A DNA stretch of 47,639 nt from Nanobdellota archaeon (lineage in GTDB: Archaea; Nanobdellota; Nanobdellia; Parvarchaeales; Parvarchaeaceae), in NCBI GenBank assembly GCA_021797085.1, contig JAKAAG010000006.1, positions 1 to 47,639 of the forward strand, in the 5' to 3' direction. Numbering within the stretch: the stretch's first letter is position 1; each line of letters starts with the position of its first letter. This document shows, piece by piece, positions 7,739 through 15,172 of this stretch. A program made the position numbers and the translations under genes. Below the pieces are notes generated by a model. The model was given only the letters and a program-made list of their open reading frames with translations. It was not told the DNA's origin and ran no database searches.

Positions 7739-8563
7739 ATGAAAGCAAGAACCTCTTTTACAATCGACGCAGATGTTGTCGCAAAACTTGACTCTTTAGT
7801 TGACAATATTTACTATAGGTCAAAGAGCGAAGCCGTTGAGGACATACTAAGAAAGTACTTTGAGAAACAGAACACCGCAATAATCCTTTGCGGTGGGGAA
7901 TTCACAGTCAATGGAACGGATTATTACAGGCCATTGGTAAAGATAGGTGAATCAACTGTAATAGAAAGGATAATTTCAAAGCTCAGGGTAAACAACTTCA
8001 GGAGCATAATGATATCCGGGAAGACTGAACTATTGAAGCAGATATTCTCAATATTGAAAAACGGTGAAGGATACGGAGTTGACATAAAGTACATAGATGA
8101 CAATAACTTAAAGGGAAGTGCGAAGGCTCTCGAAAGGGTAAAGCAGTACGTTGGAACAACAACTTTGTTTGTAACCGGCGATTCGATATTTGACATTGAT
8201 TTAAGAGACATGCTTAAATTCCACATGGCGCACAATAGCCCTGCTTCTATGGCGATATACATGCCAACTGATGTTTCGTTTCCTACAAAAGACAGGGTTA
8301 CATTGAAGGGAAGCAAGATACTCACGTATGAAAAGCTGCCTGAGCCCGTGAATTCAAAGCTGATACCTACATCTATTTTCCTGTTAGACCAGGATGTTTT
8401 CAAGTACATCCCACCCGGTGATTTGGAGTGGAACATAAAAACGGATCTGCTACCTTTGCTGGCAAAGGATGGCCTGCTTTTTGGCTATATCTACAACGGC
8501 GGATGGCTCAGCATAAAGACAAAGGAAGATATTGAAACCGCAAAGAAGCTTCTTGAAAAGTAG
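7739..8563 (+). CDS. Ribbon-helix-helix domain fused to a sugar-nucleotidyltransferase-like domain
   Basis: A 274-residue product. Residues 1-43 read as a CopG/NikR-type ribbon-helix-helix (RTSFTIDADVVAKLDSLVD, then SKSEAVEDILRKYFEK). Residues 47-274 follow the NDP-sugar pyrophosphorylase plan: AIILCGG, YRPLVKIGES, TVIERI, and VTGDSIFDIDL with the metal-binding GD. The nucleotide-binding signature GGxGTRLxPLTxxxPKP is badly altered. GG is followed by EFTVNGTDYYRPL, with no TRL, and Arg stands where the catalytic Lys of PKP should be. It may therefore bind a nucleotide sugar without making it, acting as a ligand-sensing DNA-binding regulator. That role is inference; both domains are recognisable. 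Confidence 0.8.
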   Translation: MKARTSFTIDADVVAKLDSLVDNIYYRSKSEAVEDILRKYFEKQNTAIILCGGEFTVNGTDYYRPLVKIGESTVIERIISKLRVNNFRSIMISGKTELLKQIFSILKNGEGYGVDIKYIDDNNLKGSAKALERVKQYVGTTTLFVTGDSIFDIDLRDMLKFHMAHNSPASMAIYMPTDVSFPTKDRVTLKGSKILTYEKLPEPVNSKLIPTSIFLLDQDVFKYIPPGDLEWNIKTDLLPLLAKDGLLFGYIYNGGWLSIKTKEDIETAKKLLEK

Positions 8564-8626
8564 TTTCTGTAATTCTTAAACAGTTTAACAGAAATGCTTA
8601 AATCTTAATGTCTACTTAGTTTTTCT

Positions 8627-8893
8627 ATGGAATTCAAGGATGTAGCAGAGCCAGTTGAGAAGATAACAAGAGAAGGCTCAAGAAATTTTATAAAGATAGG
8701 ACTTACAAAGGGAACAGAAGGGGAAAAAGAGATAACATTCATAAGCATAAAGAAAGGTTATACCATGGAAAAAGACGGAAAGGAAGAGGAAAGAATAAAG
8801 ACTAGTTTGACGGTTAATTTCGATGAACTGCCACTGCTTATAGAAGCATTGCAGAACTTCAAGAACAAGTTAGAATCAAGCAGCTTCTCTTAA
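8627..8893 (+). CDS. Small hypothetical protein
   Basis: An 88-residue soluble product: alternating charged beta-like strands followed by one amphipathic helix (FDELPLLIEALQNFK). The strand-strand-strand-helix impression is reminiscent of PC4/Whirly-type single-stranded nucleic-acid binders, but no signature supports this beyond overall pattern. A TTAAAT box about 26 bp upstream fits a leaderless single gene. It ends directly against the convergent YdjC gene. Confidence 0.6.
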   Translation: MEFKDVAEPVEKITREGSRNFIKIGLTKGTEGEKEITFISIKKGYTMEKDGKEEERIKTSLTVNFDELPLLIEALQNFKNKLESSSFS

Positions 8894-9532
8894 TTACAGA
8901 TCAAGGTAACTTATAATTTTTATCTCGGGTCTTTGTTTTATCTTCTTGTTTATTAGATTCACTTTTAATATGTCCTGCTCTCTGTCCTTGTTAAGTGAAG
9001 ATTTAGATTCGGGGTCAAACATACCGGGATGCACTATTATTTCATAGCTTTTCCCTTCCTGCATATCATCAATATAGGAATAGATTTCTTCTATGCTGTG
9101 GTTTGTTGCGAAGAATGCTTTCTCACTTGTGTGTTTTCCTGTTTCATTTAGACCTAGGTTTCTTACGGGCACAGCCTTTTCATCCCCAAACTTTATTATT
9201 TCCAAAGCGGCGTTCTCCATTAATCTGTATTTCGGCATGTGTATGTCAAAATGCGAAGGCTGGAAACCGAAAATATTAAAGAATAGTGAATACTGCTCTT
9301 CTATCTGTTTTCTTATGTCCTCGTTTTCATCTATTTCAAAATGAATCCCTATGCTTATTCCGTCTTTTCTAAGTATCCCAAGCTCTTCAATCTGGTATTT
9401 TTGCGTCGGGTCTACTCTTTTGACCATTACCGTTGTAGATTTTAATTTTCCTTCTCTTAGAAGCTTTATTATCTCAGTATTAAATATTTTAGAATGACCG
9501 AAATCGTCGGCATTCAATATAAGTTTTATCAT
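8894..9532 (-). CDS. YdjC/ChbG-like carbohydrate deacetylase
   Basis: A 212-residue product of the YdjC fold. The N-terminal NADDFG (residues 7-12) supplies the Asp pair, GIHFE (residue about 62) and HFDIHMPKY (residue about 97) supply the metal-binding histidines, and VHPGMFD (residue about 167) carries the catalytic His. Members are Mg-dependent deacetylases acting on N-acetylated chito-oligosaccharides or related sugars in the cytoplasm. Length is slightly short but all motifs are retained. With GlmS in this window it hints at amino-sugar metabolism. It may be transferred, as YdjC is patchily distributed in archaea (inference). Confidence 0.85.
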   Translation of the reverse strand: MIKLILNADDFGHSKIFNTEIIKLLREGKLKSTTVMVKRVDPTQKYQIEELGILRKDGISIGIHFEIDENEDIRKQIEEQYSLFFNIFGFQPSHFDIHMPKYRLMENAALEIIKFGDEKAVPVRNLGLNETGKHTSEKAFFATNHSIEEIYSYIDDMQEGKSYEIIVHPGMFDPESKSSLNKDREQDILKVNLINKKIKQRPEIKIISYLDL

Positions 9533-9607
9533 ATAATTTATTTAAATTATTTATTTTTATTAAATTTCTCCTATAAATTTATAAATGATCAGGTTATTAT
9601 TAAATAA

Positions 9608-11494
9608 ATGGATTCAAGACTTTTTATCCTTTCATTATTGCTTGCTGCATTTTTAATGGTAGGCGCTGTGCATGCACAAGGTGTACAGAATGTAGTTGGT
9701 TCTACCAGCCTTTACATATTTGGAGTTACAAATTCTTCAAACGGCACATTGGTAGGTGTGCCTGCGCTTCTTAATCTTACAATAACAAATGGAACCGGCC
9801 AGGTTTTTTTGGGATCAACCCCCTTGACTCAGACAGACACGCAGGCACAGGCGGTACTGTCAGCAGAATTGGCTTGTCAGCTGCTTAATGTTAACTGTGA
9901 CAATTACAATTTCTATTATTACATTACTTCTTCTTCTGTTGAAGTTGGAGGGCCAAGCGCAGGATCAGCATTTACAATGGCGGCCATGTCAATATTATCC
10001 GGTAAACCTCTAAATAAAAACGTTGCAATGACAGGTACTGCCAATCCGGACGGCAGCGTTGGCATAGTGGGAGACGTTTCACAGAAATCTGAAGCTGCCG
10101 CGAATCAGCATATAAAAACGTTTCTTTATCCCTCTACCGACACAATCTCATCAGCTGCACTTTCTTATGATGAAGCACATGGGGAAATTCCAATTCCTGT
10201 AAGCTCAGAATATCAGGCATTCCAGTACTTTACGGGATATAATATAACCCCAACCGTTGATTACAATATACAAACAAGTCTTTACCTTTCATTAATGAAG
10301 CAGACTTACTTGCAGTTTGATTCATATCAAAATAGCTTATATTCATCTTTGCCTAGTGTTAACGATAGCAACTCTTCCATACAGCTGCTTATAAATGAAG
10401 CGATGTCAGACATGTCAGCACAGAAAGCAGAGGCGGCCAATGGTAGTTATTATGTTGCAGCCAGCAGCATGATAACTTCTTCATCTGATCTGTTACAGGC
10501 AAAACTTCTTGAGAGCTTGCCTTCTTCAGGTCAAGACTCATTTGTAAATACTTTAATTTCCCAAGAAAATTCTACAATAAAAGGAATAGAGAACAACATA
10601 TCATCGAATTATGTTTCCAATTCCTCTACTTTAATACTAAAGTTCATAGCTTTTGACAGACTTATGCAGGCCAGGAATTATCTAAATGATTCAATTCAAA
10701 GCCTTTCTTCAGGAGACTTGCAAAATGCAATCTATTATTATTCGCTTGCGGCAGTAAAAGCCCAGACCGCGTACTTTTGGGTTTCAATACTTCCAAAGGG
10801 AAGTTCTAACTTTTCGCAGTCTCAGTATGAAGCATTGAGTAATTACTACCTTTACAAGGCATCTTCCTACAATGATTACGCAAGTTTACTCGGCGTAGAT
10901 TTGCCTCCGGAGGTATCTGAAATGCAGTCTTACTTGAGTTCTGCACAGTCAAGATATTACAGCGGTAATTACATTTCATCAATATTTGCATCCATAGAAT
11001 CAATAAGCTTAGCTCAGATGCTTATAGAAGAAAACAGCCTTATCAACATTTCAGTACTGTCACAAATAGGTAACCAAAGCGCAATTGCAACTCTTAATAC
11101 AATAAATTCCGCAGAAGCAAGCGGAATAACTCCTTTTTTGGGGATAAGCTATTACTATTTTGGAAACCAGTTCTACAACCCCTCAAATGTAAGCAATTCT
11201 GATTTTTCTGAGTACCTGCTTTTCGAAACAGAAGCAAGGGACTTTACGCAGCTTGGTATGCTTGTTTCAAATGCTAGCCTTATACCCCACACTCCTTCAC
11301 TTCAGCCAATACCTGTTTCAACTCCTGTAGCTCCTTTGTTGGAGGAGATAAGTTTTATAGTTCTAGGAATAGCAATAGGGGTAGTACTTGCAGGCATAGT
11401 CTTTGAATATAGGCTGTACTTAAAAACCCGCAAAAACAAGAGCAATGAGAGTGGTAAAAAGAAAGTAATCCACAAGAAAAGAAGCAGAAAGTAA
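9608..11494 (+). CDS. Membrane-anchored Lon-like (S16) protease without ATPase
   Basis: A 628-residue product. A Sec signal peptide (residues 1-23, cut after VHA) precedes an S16 catalytic domain. The Ser nucleophile is Ser117 in GGPSAGSAF and the Lys of the dyad is Lys160 in GDVSQKSEAA, within the family order. About 400 residues rich in Ser, Asn and Tyr, mostly helical in character, follow. A C-terminal transmembrane helix (about residues 579-601) and a short basic tail end the protein. The protease domain therefore lies outside the cell. No AAA module is present, so it is not the usual archaeal LonB. Substrates are unknown; processing or quality control of surface proteins is an inference. 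It is a single gene upstream of glyS. Confidence 0.85.
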   Translation: MDSRLFILSLLLAAFLMVGAVHAQGVQNVVGSTSLYIFGVTNSSNGTLVGVPALLNLTITNGTGQVFLGSTPLTQTDTQAQAVLSAELACQLLNVNCDNYNFYYYITSSSVEVGGPSAGSAFTMAAMSILSGKPLNKNVAMTGTANPDGSVGIVGDVSQKSEAAANQHIKTFLYPSTDTISSAALSYDEAHGEIPIPVSSEYQAFQYFTGYNITPTVDYNIQTSLYLSLMKQTYLQFDSYQNSLYSSLPSVNDSNSSIQLLINEAMSDMSAQKAEAANGSYYVAASSMITSSSDLLQAKLLESLPSSGQDSFVNTLISQENSTIKGIENNISSNYVSNSSTLILKFIAFDRLMQARNYLNDSIQSLSSGDLQNAIYYYSLAAVKAQTAYFWVSILPKGSSNFSQSQYEALSNYYLYKASSYNDYASLLGVDLPPEVSEMQSYLSSAQSRYYSGNYISSIFASIESISLAQMLIEENSLINISVLSQIGNQSAIATLNTINSAEASGITPFLGISYYYFGNQFYNPSNVSNSDFSEYLLFETEARDFTQLGMLVSNASLIPHTPSLQPIPVSTPVAPLLEEISFIVLGIAIGVVLAGIVFEYRLYLKTRKNKSNESGKKKVIHKKRSRK

Positions 11495-11525
11495 TTAATT
11501 TAAGCCACTAACTTTATTTCATTAG

Positions 11526-12992
11526 ATGGATACAAAAGAAGAAAGAGACGACGAGCTTTTAAGGATAGCACTTTCTAGAGGGATATTTTTCCATTCTTCG
11601 GAAGTGTTCAGCGATAACATAGCCGGATTTTGGGACTATGGCCCGATAGGCGTAAGAATACTCAACAATTTGTTAGAACAGTGGAGACAGACTCTTTATT
11701 CAATGAATGGCTTTGAAATTTCAGGCAGCGTTGTTCTTCCAAAGATAGTGTTACAGGCCTCCGGGCATGAAGCCAACTTTTTTGACATGGAGATAAAGTG
11801 CAGCAAGTGCGGGACTGTTTATAGAGTTGACAAGCTTTTAGAGGAAAAAGACAGCAGCAAAAACTTTGAGGGTTTAACGGAAGATGAATATCTGAAGTAC
11901 ATAAAGGAATATTCCATAAAGTGCAGCAAGTGTGGCGGAGAATTGGACGGAATAAAAAAATTCGGAACAATGTTTCCTTTGAAGGTGGGCGAAGATATTC
12001 CAGCTTATCTTAGGCCCGAAGCTTGTCAGTCAATATTTCTTGATTTTAAAAGAGTCTTTGAGGCTTACGGCAAAAAGCTTCCAATGGCAATAGCACAAGT
12101 TGGCAAAGCATTCAGAAATGAGATATCCCCAAGAAACAATCTTTTGAGGCAGAGAGAATTTTATCAGAATGATATAGAAATCTTCTTTGTAGAAGATAAT
12201 TTCAAGCTTGATAAAGACTTCAAAATAAACGTTTATGACAAAGAGGATAGTGGACTGGGCGAAATAGCAATTAGCGATGCACTTTTAAAGGGAGTAATAA
12301 AAAGCAGTGTAACTGCATATGGAATAGCAAAAGTCCATGAATTTTTGCTAAGAGTAGGATTCAGAAACGAAGATATAAGGTACAGAAAACTTTATGAGGA
12401 CAAGGCATTTTACTCAAAGGAATCTTTTGACGTTGAAATAAGAAAACAAGAGCAATGGATAGAGCTGGTTGCATGCAATAACCGCGGAGAGCATGACCTC
12501 TCGGCATACGAAGAGTACGGTGCGAAGGGTTTGAGAATAGAAGGAAAGATACCGCAGATATTTGAGATGTCCATGGGAACTGACAGGCTGTTTTATCTTC
12601 TTTTGTTCTCTTCATTTAGGAAAGATGAGCAAAGAGCTTGGCTTTCTATGAATAGTTCTATATCCCCTTTTAAGGCTGCAATATTCCCTTTGGTATCAAA
12701 GGATAATCTAGATGTCAAAGCAAATTCTCTTTTCAATAGTTCAAGGTACCGGAATGATATATTGTACAGTGAAAATGGAAGCATAGGAAAAAGGTACAGA
12801 AGGGCGGAAGAAGTCGGAATAAAGCTAGCCTTTACAGTTGATTATGATACTATGAAAGACAATACGATAACTGTAAGGGAAAGCGATTCGATGAAACAGT
12901 TCAGGATAAATGCAGATAATCTAGATCTTGTTATTTTGGATTCAGCTTCAACTGATTTTGAGGAACTTAGGAAAAAGTATGAATATCATTGA
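11526..12992 (+). CDS. glyS: Glycyl-tRNA synthetase, archaeal/eukaryotic class II type
   Basis: A 488-residue product. The N-terminal DNIAGFWDYGPIGVRI is the alpha2-type GlyRS hallmark. A zinc-binding insertion is formed by CSKCG (residue about 92) and a second CSKCGG (residue about 138). Motif 2 (FRNEISPRNNLLRQREF) and motif 3 (MSMGTDRLFYLLL) are present. A C-terminal anticodon-binding domain begins near KAAIFPLV (residue about 385). It charges tRNA-Gly with glycine. It is shorter than typical archaeal GlyRS (about 570 residues), mainly through reduced insertions. Its last 7 bp overlap the convergent nnrD gene. Confidence 0.93.
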   Translation: MDTKEERDDELLRIALSRGIFFHSSEVFSDNIAGFWDYGPIGVRILNNLLEQWRQTLYSMNGFEISGSVVLPKIVLQASGHEANFFDMEIKCSKCGTVYRVDKLLEEKDSSKNFEGLTEDEYLKYIKEYSIKCSKCGGELDGIKKFGTMFPLKVGEDIPAYLRPEACQSIFLDFKRVFEAYGKKLPMAIAQVGKAFRNEISPRNNLLRQREFYQNDIEIFFVEDNFKLDKDFKINVYDKEDSGLGEIAISDALLKGVIKSSVTAYGIAKVHEFLLRVGFRNEDIRYRKLYEDKAFYSKESFDVEIRKQEQWIELVACNNRGEHDLSAYEEYGAKGLRIEGKIPQIFEMSMGTDRLFYLLLFSSFRKDEQRAWLSMNSSISPFKAAIFPLVSKDNLDVKANSLFNSSRYRNDILYSENGSIGKRYRRAEEVGIKLAFTVDYDTMKDNTITVRESDSMKQFRINADNLDLVILDSASTDFEELRKKYEYH

Positions 12993-13837
12993 TATCTCCA
13001 TTTATTAATAGTTTCACCTATGTTGTCTATTAAGTGCATTACCGAAAATGATTCTCTTTCTTTTTTCGCAACCGTTCTTCCAGTATAACCATTTATAAAA
13101 GCTGCAGCTGCAGCTGCCTCTACTAAATTGTTATTCTGGCACATCATTGCTGCAGTTATCCCTGCTAATGAATCCCCTGTCCCGCCTTTTGTCATATACA
13201 CCGAATTGTTCTTGTTAATGAATGTGTTTTCACCGTTTGATATTACGTCTACATGACCCTTCAATATTATAGTCGTGTTGAATTCTCTTGCTTTCTCGTA
13301 AACTTGCTTTATTCTCTTTTCCAAGTCTTTGGAAGGGTCTTCCTTGAAAAGTATTTTGAATTCGTTTGAATTCGGCGTTATAACTATATTCTTTGCAAGC
13401 TGGTTAGCATCAGCCACCTTTATCGCATCCGCATCTAATACTATTTTCATGCTTATCTCTTTTAGAATCTTGTTTACAAGAATAGTTTGCTCATACCCTG
13501 TTTTTATCCCATTTCCCAAGACCATTACATTGTATTTCTCTGACTCTTCCTTTATAATATGAAAAGCGCTTGAATTTAGTTCCACTCCATTAATCGCTTC
13601 AGTTATTATCTCTGGAGAGAATCCCGCACATGTGTCTGCTGCTCTTCTTGGCGCAATTATCTTTGTTAGGTCAGCTCCAGCCCTTAATGCAGAAAGGGCG
13701 ACTATTGCGGGTGAGCCAGTATATTCCTCAGATCCACCAACTACTAAAACTTTGCCAAAGTTGCCCTTATGTGACCAGTTATCCCTCTTTTTATATACTG
13801 TTTTTATGATTTTTTGATTTAATGTTGTGTAAATCAT
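12986..13837 (-). CDS. nnrD: ADP-dependent NAD(P)H-hydrate dehydratase
   Basis: A 283-residue ribokinase-fold protein of the YjeF C-terminal family. HKGNFGKVLVVGGS (residue about 22), TGSPAIVALSALRAGADL (residue about 40), LDADAIK (residue about 140), ITPNSNEF and TKGGTGDSLAGI (residue about 217) are the expected nucleotide-binding and catalytic segments, with Asp in GTGD. It repairs hydrated NADH and NADPH using ADP or ATP. The N-terminal epimerase half found in many bacterial and archaeal fusions is absent. It overlaps the upstream FNR gene by 4 bp (ATGA), so the repair enzyme and an NADPH-using enzyme are translationally coupled. Confidence 0.9.
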   Translation of the reverse strand: MIYTTLNQKIIKTVYKKRDNWSHKGNFGKVLVVGGSEEYTGSPAIVALSALRAGADLTKIIAPRRAADTCAGFSPEIITEAINGVELNSSAFHIIKEESEKYNVMVLGNGIKTGYEQTILVNKILKEISMKIVLDADAIKVADANQLAKNIVITPNSNEFKILFKEDPSKDLEKRIKQVYEKAREFNTTIILKGHVDVISNGENTFINKNNSVYMTKGGTGDSLAGITAAMMCQNNNLVEAAAAAAFINGYTGRTVAKKERESFSVMHLIDNIGETINKWRYQ

Positions 13838-14826
13838 AAGTTAAGAGAGGAGCTGTGCCCTCCAAAAAGGGATGCATTTGGAGAAATGTACTTTTTTATG
13901 TTGTTTATTGCTATGTATGCTTCCGCACCGCCGACTGCTATAAGGGCAAACTTAGGTTCATCAGTTACGTTTGCTATATCACCAGCAGCATAAACGCCGT
14001 CAATGCTGGTTTTGTAGTTGTGGTCCACCTTTATGTATCTGTTAGTTGTCTCTATTGGAAGGGATTTGAAGACAGAGGGATTAACTTTGTAGCCTATTGC
14101 AACCACTACAGCATCAACCTCAAGTGTTTTGCTTGTTTTATTTGTGTTATCAAAAAGTTCTATGCTTTTCACAGTGTTTCCATCGCCGTTGATACTTTTA
14201 ACATCAGTATTCATTATTATCTCGGCTTTACTGTCTCTTTTTACTGCATCAACGCTAGATTCGGCTGCTTTAAAAGTGTTGTTGTGCTGTATTATGTAGC
14301 TCTTCTTGCAAACTGGAGAAATCTGCATCTGGTAATCAAAAGCCGAATCCCCACCGCCGATAACCGCAACTGTTTTGTCCTTGAAGTCCTTTACGGACTT
14401 TACTGCGTAGTACAGGCCTTTTCCTTCATATTGCTCTTCTCCATTTATACCTAACTTATTTGGGTGGAAATCTCCTACTCCCCCGCATATAAGGACTGCT
14501 TTGCTGGTGTATTTTTTCTGACCGTTAACTTCTATTGTGAATCTATCATTTTCAGGTATTATATCTGTTACCTTTGAATTGAATTCAATCCTTCTTTTGA
14601 AAAGCATGCTCTGCTCGTACATTTTATCTGACAGTTCTATGGCCTTCATCTTCGGAACAGCTTGCACGTCGTACACCATCTTTTCAGGATAAAGTTCCAG
14701 CATCTGCCCACCATGTGTGTCCAAGCTTTCAAGGGTTATGCTGTTTATCTCTCTAAGGCCTGCACAAAAAGTTGCAAACATTCCTGTCGGTCCTGCTCCT
14801 ATTATTATAAGGTCAGTATCTTCCAT
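13834..14826 (-). CDS. Ferredoxin/flavodoxin-NADP+ reductase, TrxR-like type
   Basis: A 330-residue flavoprotein. The FAD-binding GAGPTGMFAT (residue about 10), GGQMLELYPEKMVYDV (residue about 39) and C-terminal AAGDIANV are typical. The NADPH-binding site reads AVIGGGDSAFDY (residue about 154). The redox CxxC of thioredoxin reductase is missing from its usual place, and the C-terminal extension with an HSSSL motif matches YumC-type FNR (type 2), so an electron shuttle between NADPH and ferredoxin is preferred over thioredoxin reduction. It is the middle gene of the TFS-FNR-NnrD operon. Confidence 0.87.
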   Translation of the reverse strand: MEDTDLIIIGAGPTGMFATFCAGLREINSITLESLDTHGGQMLELYPEKMVYDVQAVPKMKAIELSDKMYEQSMLFKRRIEFNSKVTDIIPENDRFTIEVNGQKKYTSKAVLICGGVGDFHPNKLGINGEEQYEGKGLYYAVKSVKDFKDKTVAVIGGGDSAFDYQMQISPVCKKSYIIQHNNTFKAAESSVDAVKRDSKAEIIMNTDVKSINGDGNTVKSIELFDNTNKTSKTLEVDAVVVAIGYKVNPSVFKSLPIETTNRYIKVDHNYKTSIDGVYAAGDIANVTDEPKFALIAVGGAEAYIAINNIKKYISPNASLFGGHSSSLNL

Positions 14827-14833
14827 GGGCTTA

Positions 14834-15076
14834 TTAACTGTACTCTCTCCAAGTATAACCGCAGTTTACGCACTTATAGAACCTAGTTGGCGGTTCATCT
14901 GAGCTTCTTGTCTGCTCGGTCCAAGATATTATCTTTTTCTGGCCGCATTTAGGGCATTCTGTGTTTGTTTCAAACTCCATCTGGGACATGTTCTCTTCTT
15001 CCGATGGGGCCTCTTCCACAGTCTTTTTCTTGAGCTTTTTCGTCTTTCCTTTTAGTTCCATGTCTTCTTCTTTCAT
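14834..15076 (-). CDS. tfs: Transcription factor S, reduced to the catalytic zinc ribbon
   Basis: An 80-residue product. The C-terminal half is a TFIIS-type zinc ribbon with Cys41, Cys44, Cys69 and Cys72. The acidic tip needed to stimulate RNA polymerase backtrack cleavage is intact (SSDEPPT, Asp60-Glu61), as is the aromatic FYKC. Normal archaeal TFS is about 105 residues with a second, N-terminal ribbon. Here that ribbon is replaced by a charged low-complexity leader (GKTKKLKKKT, then EEAPSEEEN). Cleavage stimulation should remain possible, but docking to the polymerase jaw is probably altered. It is first in an operon with FNR. Confidence 0.87.
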   Translation of the reverse strand: MKEEDMELKGKTKKLKKKTVEEAPSEEENMSQMEFETNTECPKCGQKKIISWTEQTRSSDEPPTRFYKCVNCGYTWREYS

Positions 15077-15172
15077 TTTATAGTATAGTAATTTGCAATT
15101 CTTAAATCTTGCTTTTCATTTAAAAACCTTTCTAAAAACTAAATTTATAACTCATAAAAGTTATATTAAAAT

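Noticed and set aside
13855-14454. A 199-codon plus-strand frame opposite the FNR gene
   Set aside because: The product is rich in Cys, Tyr and Val in a pattern expected of antisense translation. The minus-strand FNR carries all its family motifs.
13834-14826. Thioredoxin reductase
   Set aside because: The CxxC redox pair of TrxR is replaced by GGDSAFDYQ in the NADPH domain, and the C-terminal extension fits type 2 ferredoxin-NADP+ reductase.
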